This document shows positions 37,301 to 46,345 of a stretch of DNA of 64,000 nucleotides, one piece after another. The stretch is from the NCBI RefSeq assembly GCF_037975245.1, contig NC_092567.1, positions 167,501 through 231,500 on the forward strand. Reading direction: 5' to 3'. The DNA comes from Apostichopus japonicus (Eukaryota > Echinodermata > Holothuroidea > Aspidochirotida > Stichopodidae). The notes under the pieces were generated by a model. That model saw only the letters and a list, made by a program, of their open reading frames with translations. It ran no database searches and was not told the origin of the DNA. Every line of letters starts with the position of its first letter. The first letter of the stretch is position 1. A program made the translations under genes and the position numbers.

Positions 37301-40300
37301 GGGAATCAAGAGTCTGTGAGGAACTTGCTGCTAGGAAACACCCATATATCAGTGGAATTGACATTTTGAACATCTTCTCCAGTGTAATTCAATAATATTA
37401 CAATCAAAAAGAGATATATACCATGTCCTTTTGAGATAATGCATGAATCATATCTTCACAAATCGGCAGCAAATTCTGGATTGTAATTAAGTTTTATTTG
37501 AGGACTAGCAGTGTGTCAAACTTTAATGTACCCAGATATAATACTCAGGGAACTAAATGTTTCTGGGGAAGTAACAGGCCAACTGAACAACAACCATGAA
37601 TCAATAAGAAATTGGTAACATATGTTCAACATTAACAACTCGATTGAACATTGAGTAACGTTTGGAAGAGGCTTTCTCTTCGAGAGCTGATTCATTCAGT
37701 CTTCAAAAGGCGACAGAAAATTTGAAGTGCCCACGGTTATTGGCCAAGGTTGGTGCATCAAGTTTGGTGATGAGTATCTTCTGGGATAGAATATCTTGTC
37801 CCTTGGGTTTGGCCATTTCCAATTGGGCACAGCTGGCTGCATCACTGACACTTGTACGTCATTCTGGTCCCCATTTGCTTCTATTACACCGGGGTACAAT
37901 ACCCCTTCTTATTCAACGGCATACCAGTCTATACCAATTTCTTTACCAGCATTGCCACTCCCTGAGCAGGTTGCATTTTTCTGTGGCCTCCCAATTCCTG
38001 AGGGGGGGGGGGGGTATTCCTTTCAGCAGAGCTGTTGCCATAATCTGTAATGGTGAAGGAGAAGACATCCTTGTTCTGTACCTGGCAAGTGATGTTTACT
38101 GGCAATTCCAACGATTTGCTTGGTATTCTCAAATACAGATTTAAGACCGAGGTCGCTGTTTCTCGCCTCAATTTCAGCTTGCAGAAATTCTGGAGAAGCA
38201 TTGTGTAAACTATTTACAGCATACATAAAGTTCTCATGATATCTGCACATGCATACGTTATGTGGTAGCTTGTTGCTTAACAGGACATGTTTTGGTTGCA
38301 ATTCGGCAAATTTGCTCTTGCCGACCTTGATGTTGGGATAGTCCTCCCGGAATAGGATGAAAGTTTCCATGATGGATGACGTCAAATGTCTCATTTGCTT
38401 CTTTATTTTGCCCCCTTCTTTTGGCCATGTTGACCACATCCTTCCTGCCTGGCGCCTGCCGACTGATGTCATCTCGCTGATAAAACTGCTGGATAACTTC
38501 AACAGTTTCATCATGGCGTAGCAGCAGTTGTTAGTTGATGGGTGAATGTAGTCGCCTAGCTCAGACCTGCAGAGATTAAGACAAACAGCTTTCCGGCGAT
38601 GTGGTGTTTTGGGCAATCTGTCGCATACTCTTGCTGTTGCTTTTGCATATGCTCGTGCACTGCTGAAAGGCAACTTCTTCATGGCCTCCTTCGTCTTCCT
38701 CTTCTCCCAGTAGGATGAAACTCGTCTTCTAGTGGCCACCCTCCTAGCTTCTTGCTGAATCTTCTTCATGGGTGATGGGAGAGTACTCTCCAGGTTTCTT
38801 GCTAACCCTAACCTTAACCCCTACTGCCCTCTCTTATTGAGCAATTATTTACAAGACAATAATAGGCATTTCCTGCATTGTTTCAGTGTGTTAGCTTGGT
38901 TACTCACGTTACACATTGGTTACTCACGTTACACGGTTACTCACGTTACAGATTTCAGTGATCTATCACTCACACATGATAAGTCTCTCCTCATTAGTGA
39001 TCTTGTTTCCACACTTGGGACTATGAGTACTAACGAAATTATGGTTATCAGATTTCCACTTGTTAAAGAAATGTCACATAGAGAAAAAGTTGTTTTTTCG
39101 GTTACTCACGTTACATCAGTGATTGAGGTCTGAAAAATGTCTGTTCTGAAGTTGTCATGAAGAAATTTTGAAATGTTTTTCTGTCATAACACAGTCAACA
39201 GGAGTATCTATCATAACACATAATAAAACTACTAGATACTATCTGATGAGTATCATATAGGATGGAATAAAATGTATGATACATTTTCAGGATTATTTTG
39301 AGTTCTCATCCTCCTTGATTATCTGAGCCATGTATTCAAAATTTGAGTGTTTGAGAAAAATTGCTTACCTATTCCACAAACTTAGATATGTATACTACAA
39401 CATTAGACTGATAGCAGGTTGAAAACTGACACTTCTTATTTTTAGGCCATGTCCCCTCCATCATGGAATTGCCCATATACGTACCGCGTAGCCATAATTT
39501 TTTTTTTTTTAGATCAACCACGCACCACGTAGCCATTTATTAAACATATTATACTTCCATTGTGTACATTTAAAACAGTCACGACGTACCGCTTACAACA
39601 TGATTTACATTAACCCTCATTTCACTACGTACCGCGTAGCCATCAATAAAAAAATTACATTTCAACCACGTACCACGTAGCCATTTATAAAACATGTCAT
39701 ATTCCCTTGTGTGCGATAATAACAGTCACGACGTACCACGTAGCTATCAAAAAAATGAATACGCTCCACGTACCGGGAACCACATAGCCAAATCAAAAGC
39801 AACTTGAAATCTATTCGGACAACGTAGGCAAATACTTTTAAATTACCCCACCAGAAAATACTCTGTCCAAGTACCACGTAGCCAAATCAAAGACATATTA
39901 AAATTAACTACATCAGGAATCATTTCAAATCTGATATTTCTAAAACGCCCTCAATTAAAGCAAAGGGCTTAAATTCCAAACAATTATAACATGAAGAGAA
40001 TTAATTAAGTCCAGCGCTATGGACTGTACTGGAACATTTCCAAAAAAAAGTACAAAATAACTCTCACGCCCTCTGTATAACTTACGACTGCGTACCGCGT
40101 ATCCTGTTTTCACCAAAAAGGATATCCAAAAAAATGCAGGGTATTCTGCAGGTACTCCGCATTTTGTAGCGACAAGAAGAAAATGTCATTTGCACGCAAC
40201 AGAAGTTAACTTTTTCAGAGCACGGCAGCGGCGAGTCTTCAATGCCTTTAACTAAATTCAAATCCACATAGGCTATACCAGTTTAAATTGATGATATGTC

Positions 40301-40810
40301 AATTTAAATCGGTAGAAATCAATTTAAGCTGCTAGAAACTGCATAAAGTCAAAGGAAATTGGTATAGCCTATAATATATGTCGATTTAAATCAGTAGCCT
40401 ATATAGCCTAATGTCAATTCCCATGATTTGAGACTGATGGCCCGCCACTATGGAGCTAGGCTAGCTGGCTATGTGGCTAAGTTACAATGCACCCTGCTGC
40501 TGGAATAGAATTGGTTGGTGTGGAGGGTGGGGATTGTTGCTGATAGTGTTTTCGTAAATTGTAGTGACACCAGCTAGGCAAAGTATAGGCCTAACGTTAG
40601 GCCTTTACTTGGTTATGTTAGGTTAGGAATAAAGCTTGGTGAACGTTAGGCTACACCGCTTGACTATCCTATCCCTACTTTCCGTTAAATTCTCTCACCA
40701 TATTTTACGTCACATCTCACAAGTCGACCATACGCACCGAATATGTCCTGAACATGTCTTTCCTTAACATTTTTACTAAGTCTCCCGACAAATAAGTTGG
40801 CAGACGACAT
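10333..40810 (-). CDS. SR-family splicing factor (RRM + CCHC zinc knuckle + RS domain), nine exons
   Basis: Exons in transcript order: 40810-40699, 35756-35745, 34647-34607, 28376-28293, 21587-21500, 20837-20798, 19557-19546, 18516-18379, 10576-10333. All borders are GT-AG and phases join without a break: 771 nt, 256 residues. An in-frame TAG lies 6 nt before the ATG. Residues 4-77 form an RRM with RNP2 LFVGRL (6-11), RNP1-like MAYAFVDY (41-48) and a conserved end EGQRIVVEWARGP. Residues 89-102 are a CCHC knuckle (C89, C92, H97, C102). A Gly/Arg-rich linker (113-125) precedes an RS domain (about 126-215) and an acidic/polar tail ending QESAS. RRM-CCHC-RS is the architecture of SRSF7/x16 and plant RSZ factors, which bind exonic enhancers and move between nucleus and cytoplasm; which member this is remains open. 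Exons 2 and 7 are 12-nt microexons. About half of the intron DNA is minisatellite. Further alternative exons are possible. Confidence 0.87.
10634..17513. repeat. 6.9-kb minisatellite, ~61-74 bp unit, about 100 copies, last intron of the SR gene
   Basis: The full unit is about 71 bp and begins TGATTAATCTAGTATGGCAT on the + strand. Monomers differ by a few discrete indels: presence or absence of CATA after GG, TTTCA before TGGTTCC, and two to four GCT triplets. Blocks of monomers are themselves duplicated (offsets of 830 and 1039 bp). Many small open frames (MFSFWLYSLCHTRLI-type) arise because most unit variants lack stops in one frame; they are not genes. Confidence 0.97.
17621..18353. repeat. 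~69-bp tandem repeat split by an inserted element
   Basis: Five to six units of GTGTGAACTATAGGTTACTG continuing GTTCATGCATAGCTCATGGAGAGAG, with tails of varying length. One unit is interrupted exactly between GGTTA and CTGGTT by the element at 17788-18179, so neighbouring units preserve the empty site. Confidence 0.88.
17788..18179. mobile_element. MITE-like insertion with TA target duplication
   Basis: A 392-bp insertion flanked by TA (17786-17787 and 18180-18181) relative to uninterrupted neighbouring repeat units. The ends are TTATACAACACC and, reverse-complemented, TACAAATAATGAATGG, sharing TACAA. Inside are two inverted-repeat pairs: TTATACAACACCT/AGGTGTTGTATAA (17788-18012) and a long palindrome at about 18016-18181 centred near TCGGCTGCGCCTC. 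There is no coding capacity. A TA duplication fits Tc1/mariner-type or IS630-like mobilisation, but no superfamily can be assigned from the ends alone. Confidence 0.75.
18701..19101. repeat. 60-bp minisatellite, ~6.7 copies, intron 7 of the SR gene
   Basis: Nearly identical units starting GAATTCATGGGAAATGTACA, varying only in TGGTTT/TGGGTT. The + strand open frame across it (GNEWVVHCYQHQLEFM repeats) is antisense to the host gene and follows from the unit length being a multiple of three. Confidence 0.96.
19546..19557 (-). other. 12-nt microexon (exon 7) of the SR gene
   Basis: On the - strand, CAG|GTCAAGAAGAAG|GTGAGC. It joins in phase 2 on both sides and encodes RSRR at the start of the RS domain. 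Skipping it would keep the reading frame. Confidence 0.65.
20311..20488. repeat. ~20-bp degenerate tandem repeat
   Basis: About nine imperfect copies of AAATACTGTTACATTAAGGA in intron 6 of the SR gene. Confidence 0.85.
20971..21239. repeat. ~86-90 bp tandem repeat, three copies
   Basis: Units start CCTTAATAGNAAATATTGAC and end near AAACATCATAACTA. The first copy is slightly longer. Lies in intron 5 of the SR gene. Confidence 0.9.
21604..21887. repeat. 38-bp tandem repeat, ~7.5 copies
   Basis: The unit is AATGAGCAAATCATGTCCTA followed by GGGATATTCTATAGATTG, with single-base variants. It begins directly beside exon 5 (zinc knuckle), within 20 bases of the 3' splice site in intron 4. Confidence 0.93.
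22028..26156. repeat. 4.1-kb minisatellite, 57-bp unit, ~72 copies, intron 4 of the SR gene
   Basis: Unit begins GTAATTCTACTTGTACCTAT and ends ACATCTGCTGAGAGGTAT. Common variants are AAT/TTT, CTATG/CTACG and TTATACC/TTATGCC. Several copies carry a 5-bp gain (CAGTA), which breaks phase. Because 57 is 19 codons and the unit has no stop, frames stay open for hundreds of codons on both strands (up to 784 codons on +). There is no start context, homology or non-repeat coding flank, so I treat these frames as artefacts. Confidence 0.97.
26556..27635. repeat. 60-bp minisatellite, exactly 18 copies
   Basis: 1080 bp of near-perfect units starting GACCCTCAGTATCCAAGCAA. Only about three variable sites are seen (AACTGC/AAATGC, GAGCC/GAGTC, one AAGGACC). 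There are no indels. Lies in intron 4 of the SR gene. Confidence 0.97.
27640..28290. other. Intron 4 sequence upstream of the 57/60-bp arrays
   Basis: Unique AT-rich intron between the 60-bp array and exon 4. No gene or element end recognised; the + strand frame at 28125-28460 is antisense to exon 4. Confidence 0.5.
28500..32430. other. Unique part of SR intron 3
   Basis: About 3.9 kb of AT-rich, non-repetitive intron. Apart from the frame at 31501-31731 I see no gene, RNA or element. An AAG|GTAAGG donor-like site on the - strand near 31000 hints at a possible cassette exon, but no convincing acceptor was paired with it. Confidence 0.4.
31501..31731 (+). other. Unexplained open frame antisense within SR intron 3
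   Basis: An open + strand frame runs without stops to TGA at 31729-31731 and contains SLPSISTAGQVLHQKDLAF and TVSAKLRLNRELLVTHGN. Composition is more balanced and GC-richer than the flanking intron, and a CAG|GTAAGT donor-like site follows at about 31804. I do not recognise the peptide. It could be a repeat remnant, a pseudogene fragment or an antisense exon. Confidence 0.25.
32441..34485. repeat. 2.0-kb minisatellite, 65-bp unit, ~31 copies, intron 3 of the SR gene
   Basis: Unit begins TCTGTTGTGGTCTGAATGGT and ends CCTATGAGACAA. Variation is concentrated at one spot (GAGTAGTATGG, GAGCAGTATGG, GAGCAGTGTGG, GAGTAGTCTGG), and variants occur in runs. The array ends about 120 bp from exon 3. Confidence 0.97.
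35745..35756 (-). other. 12-nt microexon (exon 2) of the SR gene
   Basis: On the - strand, ATCACAG|GAACTGGCATGG|GTGAGT. Joining exon 1 (phase 1) and exon 3, it encodes G-T-G-M inside the RRM between strands beta-2 and beta-3 and completes the RNP1-like MAYAFVDY. Skipping it keeps the frame and would give the loop length usual for single-RRM SR proteins. Confidence 0.75.
36867..39475 (-). mobile_element. Inner 2.6-kb DNA transposon with TGGGCAATTCCA ends and a decayed transposase
   Basis: The terminal inverted repeat TGGGCAATTCCA (36867-36878) matches TGGAATTGCCCA (39464-39475), and both ends are flanked by TATA, a likely 4-bp target duplication. Eight copies of GGTTACTCACGTTACA, all in the same orientation, lie four near each end (36880, 37058, 37246, 37261, 38898, 38918, 38935, 39100). 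The only long frames are those of the broken transposase-like gene at 37696-38769 (- strand). The superfamily is not certain; a 4-bp duplication is compatible with Sola-type elements, but that is a guess. Confidence 0.78.
37696..38769 (-). pseudogene. Frameshifted transposase-like gene of the inner transposon
   Basis: A 248-codon frame opens at 38769 (MKKIQQEARRVATRRR) and includes PKHVLLSNKLPHNVCMCRYH, a Cys/His-rich block with conserved spacing. Coding character then moves to another frame (38201-37929), crosses a 13-base G run at 38002-38014, and reappears in 37899-37696 (QPAVPNWKWPNPRDKIFYP). At least two frame breaks are therefore needed. I believe the Cys/His block resembles uncharacterised transposon-encoded proteins of cnidarians and other invertebrates, but I cannot name the family. 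It is probably inactive. Confidence 0.6.
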
Positions 40811-40980
40811 TTTCTAACTTTTGATCAGTACGTTTGAAAAATCCTTTTCGCATATCTCGAGGAGTATGCTTATTTGCACGGTCTGTTCAATTAAATCATG
40901 TATGCAAGCGTACTTGTACTTCATCAAGTTAGATGCCTACAACAACACAGAACTTAATGACATAGAGGCTACTTCCGGCT
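40811..40980 (-). promoter_or_regulatory. Probable promoter region of the SR gene with an Ets site
   Basis: ACTTCCGG at 40971-40978 reads CCGGAAGT on the - strand, the Ets/GABP core common in TATA-less housekeeping promoters. It lies about 165 bases upstream of the start codon at 40810, and no TATA box is evident. The transcription start is unknown. Confidence 0.35.
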
Positions 40981-41416
40981 TGTCTCTTACAGCAATTCTA
41001 GACCAACAGATCACCCAAAAGCGTCAACCTACACTGCTATGTTTACGTAGAGTCAAGGAAGTGCCCAACTAATTTTTCAGATTGTAAGAGGATACAATAA
41101 AATAAATACGCAGAATTGTGAGCCACATCCAAGGGATCTTTATGCAGAACAGAAGGCAAAAAGGAATCTTTGACATGTTTCTATACTAAAAATAAACGGT
41201 TCCACGAAACAGTTTGTTGCTGCTCGATCTGTACTGCTTGGACGTTATTGGCCCCAAATATGCTAGATATTTAAATATGGTCAACTTTGGTCAAATGTCT
41301 TAAATTATTTTTATTATAACCTTCGAGGAAATTTTCCTCACTGGAATATTCAGTCATCTTGTGTGTCCTTAAAAATGTCTGAGAACAATTTGGAGAATAA
41401 AGACCTCCAGTAAAGT

Positions 41417-42723
41417 CATAGGCGTACGGGACCATTTCAGTTTAGGGGGGGGGGGGCAGAACTTTTTGTGCCCGAAAGTTCCCGTGACACTATCTAAGCG
41501 CCACCATCGGTTGGCGCGTAGCGTACAAGAAAATTTTTGGCAAACAATGCCTCTCAGATTGCCGGAAACGGCACTTCTGAGGCCTTGCAAGTTGCATCTA
41601 AACATTCTTTATTTTATAATCTCACGTTTTAGAAATTTACACTTCCCGAAAAATTTGGTAAATTAGAAGAAGAAAAAATGGTAACATCACTTTGAAGGGG
41701 AAAAATGGGACAGTATATTTTTTAAGCTCCTATTTAGTTACCTTATTTATTATTTTAACACAGTACTCAGCTACCTCCAGAAAAACATACATTGTTCAAC
41801 GACACGTAGGGGGGATAATGTCGCTGTGTCGGGTGAGACTGCAATTTGTCTCACAAAAAGTAGAAAATATAATAAAGAATATGATAAACCTGTACTTCTA
41901 GGCTTGTAGGCACCCCCCATCCATGAAAAAGAAAATGTTTCTTATATACACTCATGTTGGGGATGTCCAGGTCAAGGGCGGCGGAAGCACTTTTAATCTG
42001 GGGCGGGCACCGACATCAAAGGGCACTTTGCAGAAATTCGATTGGACTGATGCAGCCTTGCTGCAGCCTTATTTGTGTATACACATCACTCCATCAACGC
42101 CCCCCCCCTCTAAAGGAAAATATGCATACTAGCACTGCAATATCCAATGCGCAAATTGGGAAACAAAGAACAAGTTTTCTTTTGAGACAAAATGAGGTGA
42201 AATCATGCTAGTTGCTAATGTAGGAATCTTCCGAATTAGAGTTTTTTTCTTGTTAACATCTTAACAAATTTTTTTCCATTCGAAATATTTGCAAAGTTGT
42301 ATGCACGACTATCTGAGCGGAGCGCCACCATCAGTTGGCGCGGAGCGTACTAGAAAATTTTTGGTTTTACAAACCCCTCAGATGGACGGAAACGGCCCTT
42401 CCCGAGTGTTCATTCTGGTTCCCTCAGGCTGGCCTCTTACTACCTTGAGGCACCTCAATTTTTATGTAGAAAAAAGGCACATTTTTAACCTGAGGAAAAG
42501 TGGGGGGCACGTACCCCCTGTGCCCCCCCCCCCGGTTTCGCCACCCTTGGTCCAGGTATACAATTGACTAGTTAGAACAAAATTGATCTTGCAAAAAGCG
42601 TGGTAGCCCAGATGAACTGCGCTTACGGTGGTGTAACACGGAAATATTCGGGCATCATGATGCTAAATAAAGAAAATCATGGAATTGTCGGGCAAAAATT
42701 TGAAAAAGATTCGGGCAAGCTAC

Positions 42724-42782
<59 letters not shown>

Positions 42783-42891
42783 CCAGAGGACAAGAAATTC
42801 GGAGGACAAGAACTTTTGCCCGAATTTCTTGTCCTCTGGAAATTTGGGGGGGGGGCAGTCTGCCCCCCTGCCCCCGCCTCGTACGCCTATG
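41417..42891. mobile_element. hAT-type non-autonomous element with 8-bp target duplication AGTAAAGT
   Basis: Ends CATAGGCGTACGGG (41417-) and CCTCGTACGCCTATG (-42891) are inverted repeats, flanked on both sides by AGTAAAGT (41409-41416 and 42892-42899). An 8-bp duplication and a short inverted repeat starting CA are the hAT signature. The interior carries long G and C runs, two copies of the GCGCCA...TGGCGC motif (about 41500 and 42320), a (TA)n tract (42728-42780) and a 20-bp-arm palindrome (42783-42839). There is no transposase frame, so movement would need an autonomous relative. Confidence 0.8.
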
Positions 42892-43115
42892 AGTAAAGTA
42901 CTTTTTGCAAAACATTCAAGTGGCAACAACGGTACCGTGGCAGACTGCTAAAAATGCTGCAAAACACGTTTGTAGGTATATGATGGTGCATTGTAAGTTC
43001 TTCAATAAAGGCATGCATATTGTAAAAAACAAATAGAATACCATGTCAATCATTGTTACCTTGAGTTTTACCCTGAGTTGCCACCCTCCTTCTTCAGTGA
43101 TCTTCTGAAAGAGAC

Positions 43116-43690
43116 TGGCTGTTATGGATAGAGGGTCTCATGACCCTTGAAGATCCATTTCATGTTCCTCTCCAACTTGCTTTTAAACACATTCAGTGAT
43201 GGTTCCGGTCTTACTGTATCTTCCGGTAATAAATTCCATATTTTCCATATCCTGCAGAAATATATATATATGTGTATATATGTGTGCTTCCTTACATTTA
43301 ATCTTACATTTTTTGGTCTGATTTTGAATGAATTCCCTCTTGTCTTCGCTTCTCCTCCCACTATGTCTATAATGTCTTGGATTTCAATGTCAATTTTGTT
43401 ATTGAGTATGTTATACATGGTAATCATGTCCTGTCTAATATGTCGCTGCTCTAAAGTCATTAGGTTCGGATGCTCTAGTCTTTCCATATATGTTTTGCTT
43501 CTTAGTTCCGGAATAAGATTTGTCATTATTCTTTGCACTCCTTCCATTAGCCTGATATCTTTGGTTAAATTGGGTCTCCATACTTGTACGGCGTAGTCCA
43601 GATGTGGTCTCACTCATAATTTGTACAGACTTATAAGCATTTTCCTATCAAAATTCACAAAATTCCTTTTAATAATTCCAATGACTTTGT
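43116..43690 (-). pseudogene. C-terminal fragment of a jockey/CR1-like non-LTR retrotransposon ORF2
   Basis: The - strand frame at 43613-43122 contains RPHLDYAVQVWRPNL, LMEGVQRI and LEQRHIRQDMITMYNILN, the well-known tail of non-LTR reverse-transcriptase proteins. Coding similarity continues upstream (ANKVIGIIKRNFVNFDRKM), but an in-frame TGA separates the two parts, and a TA/TG-rich microsatellite has grown into the frame near 43260-43285. The polymerase core is absent. This is a 5'-truncated, inactive copy. Confidence 0.8.
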
Positions 43691-43699
43691 TTGCCCATT

Positions 43700-46030
43700 A
43701 TTATGTTAAGTGACATATTAAAAAAAAACGTAACCATGTTATTGGGGGAGGGGAGGAGAGTTGGATATTTGCAGAGAGGTTATCTGTTCTATCTTCCATC
43801 TTGATTTTTATTTTGCAAGTATGTTCAGATATCTGTTCCAATTGGACAATCTGATAAGTCTTGGTTGTTTCATTTCTGTGAGGTCGTACCTTTCACATCA
43901 CGATCTTCCCTGTCTATAGCAAATACCACCCGAGTTCCTTGTTTTTGGCCAAAAACGGGGGAGATTGGATGATATCTACCTGAGTTCCTAATGCTAGCCA
44001 TACTGAAAGCTCCTCTGCACAAGTCATGATTAAATACACAGTATTCTATTTCAATGGTCAAGCCAAATTTGTCTTCACACAGGAAAGTTGTTCTGGTCAC
44101 TAAACACTTGTGTTTACAATCATACTTTACTTTACATTACAGGTCAATTAATTAGGTGCGCTCAAGGATGACTCTTAAATGGCGTACTTGGGGTAGTGTA
44201 TGCTATCAAGCATGGGCGGGATTACGGGAAGGGGTCAAGAGGGGGCATTTGCCCCCACTTTTTCCCAGACCTTAGTTCACTTTTGTGTCGTTTTTGCAGA
44301 CAAATGTGCACAACCCTAATCGAAATTATTCCCCCACAACAGCTCTATCAAATAGGCATATATTTGTTTCGAATCTAAGTCGAATTTGTGTTTAACATCG
44401 TAACATGTAGCATGCAGAATAACTGGAGCTGGAGCTAGCACATGGTTCGCAGCACAGGTTACGAATCCTGGAGCAAACACACTAGCGATTCAATTCTGTA
44501 TGCAATGAACCCGCGGCATGTGCTACAGTGCTAGCTTCAGGAATTGATTTTCAACGTTGCTGCTCTACTGAATGCGTTGAATAACTAAATCCAAAGAAAC
44601 GATTTACGAAAGCCAGATTTGCATATTTGGTATCAATAATTCAATTCAATACACTGACACATGACACCCCCACCCCCCCCCCCGTGTCATTCAATTCGAT
44701 TCGCCACACATGAAAGTGTCAGCGGACGTCGTCTAGCTCTTCATTAACAGTAAGTAACATTCAAGTATTTATTATGCATTTCTATGCTGCTTGATAATCT
44801 GGCAATAGTTCAAACATAATGCTGGTACTGCCAGGTAATAATTTCATTTTCAAAATCTCAGCCAGCACTATGAAATGACCCGTAAATATTTTTTGCTCCA
44901 TGTTGCATTGTAAAATCTAAAAAGTCACCCCGCCTCGACTTCAGTGGCGACGGAACCGGTGTACTTGAGGGGCTTATCCCCCATGAAAAAAAGCGGAGGG
45001 GGGGGGTCAAAGGTATGTTCATCCCCCAATATTTGCCAAGTGCTCCAAGAAGTGGGGACCGCGGGGAGAATTTCGAAGTGGGTGCTGAACATATTCTTTA
45101 TCGGTCCAATGCACAATATACTAATAATTTTAGGGGGAAAGAACTGTCTAGATGCGATTTATTGTTACCAGAGGTGTCATTTTTGCTGATCTAGGATTTC
45201 CTTTTTGCTTAAATTTCGACGCGCTGCGCCAACTGATGGTGGTGCACCGCCTAAATAGTGACGTATAAGCTTCAGTTCACCATATAAGTTCTTCTATCCG
45301 TCCTCCCTAAATTTACACACGTTCATTAATTGTTTAGATTAAATTTAAAGCCTACTATATGGGTGTTAATTTGACCGATCTAAGGGTACCTTTCATCGAA
45401 AATTTCGACGCTCCTTGCAAACTGATGATGGCGCTCGCTTAGATAGTGACGTATAAAAAAAGTTGTACATCACCATCTGACCATTTGTTCTACTATCAAT
45501 CCTCTTCAAATTTTTAAACGATAATGAACTATCTAGGTACAATTGCAGACATGATATCCATATTTCAAGGATGGGTACATGCAGCTTAGAGCACTCGGGA
45601 AGTGCCGTTTCCGGCCATCTGGAGGGTTTGTAAAGCCAAAAAATTTCTTGTACGCTCCGCGCCAACCGATGGTAGCGCTCCGCTTAGATTTTGAATTTGA
45701 GGAGGTCTAGTTTGTCTCATAGGCAGGCTTGACCCTCATGTAGCAATTTTCGAAGATCTTTCCCGGAGCTTCAGCACTTGTAGACTTAATTTGCCATAAA
45801 AAATGTTCAAGAAAATGTTTTACCTCAACATACATTGTATATCAGTCTGTATTGTGGAAATGAAATCAAAAAAAGAAAGAAATTCGTCCCACCAGCATGT
45901 GAGCCAACTCTTCACAAGTAACATCACATGAGTATTGTACCCTCCTTTTATTATTGGTTCACCCTCCATAAATTGTTGGTGCCCCCCCCCCACTATTGGA
46001 GTACATAACCTAGGGCCCAAACATAACTGT
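43700..46030. mobile_element. Transposon debris with G/C runs and repeated GCGCCA-hairpin motif
   Basis: No gene is supported. Element-like ends occur at about 44214 (CATGGGCGGGATTACGGG) and 44942 (CAGTGGCGACGGAACC). Three reverse-strand copies of the AGCGGAGCGCCACCATCGGT-type motif are seen near 45225, 45405 and 45655. Boundaries and target duplications could not be matched, so this is recorded as fragmented hAT-like material. A - strand frame at 43870-44100 has fairly natural composition but no recognisable domain. Confidence 0.4.
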
Positions 46031-46133
46031 AAAGTCGCCTGCCCAACATTTCGGTCTAATCAAAATTAGCATGGTTAACAATAAAGACGACTGTTCTGTG
46101 TTTCCTATTTGTCTAGTTTAAGGAAATCGAAGG

Positions 46134-46221
46134 GTTAGAGTAGCAGCTCCCTGGTAAGACTACAACATTTGGGAACATGCTAGGTTTTTTCTTTCTTCAA
46201 GCAGGGAGCTGCTACTCTAAC
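46134..46221. repeat. Perfect 20-bp inverted repeat with 48-base loop
   Basis: Left arm GTTAGAGTAGCAGCTCCCTG (46134-46153), right arm its exact complement (46202-46221). It could be a small fold-back element or a hairpin RNA source; no target duplication is evident. Confidence 0.8.
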
Positions 46222-46345
46222 GCACCAAGTGTTTCTATATGTGAAAATGAAAAATATTTTGACGATAAGATCAGGATTTCGTCGAAACCTCATTACTGAA
46301 ACGTAGGCAACCCTTTGCGCGAGTCATTGGTTTGGGTGTAGCAAG

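Larger units (their letters stand above)
36640..40151. mobile_element. Outer DNA transposon, interrupted by a second one
   Basis: Inverted ends CTGCAGAATACCC (36640-36652) and GGGTATTCTGCAG (40139-40151). Near each end lie copies of a second motif in opposite orientation: GGCTACGNGGTACGC on the left (about 36677 and 36718) and eight to ten copies of CGTACCNCGTAGCCA on the right (39479-40100). Without the inner insertion (36867-39475) the element is about 0.9 kb and non-coding. The palindromic TGCA or CTGCAG at the edges may be a target duplication. It sits in intron 1 of the SR gene. Confidence 0.65.

Noticed and set aside
37662-38144. 160-codon + strand frame
   Set aside because: It is antisense to the transposase-like pseudogene, whose conserved blocks read on the - strand.
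38803-38820. Telomere-like CTAACCCTAACCTTAACCC
   Set aside because: Only three imperfect units inside the transposon; too short for an interstitial telomere claim.
42720-42929. Frames rich in Tyr-Ile repeats
   Set aside because: Translated (TA)n tract inside the hAT element.
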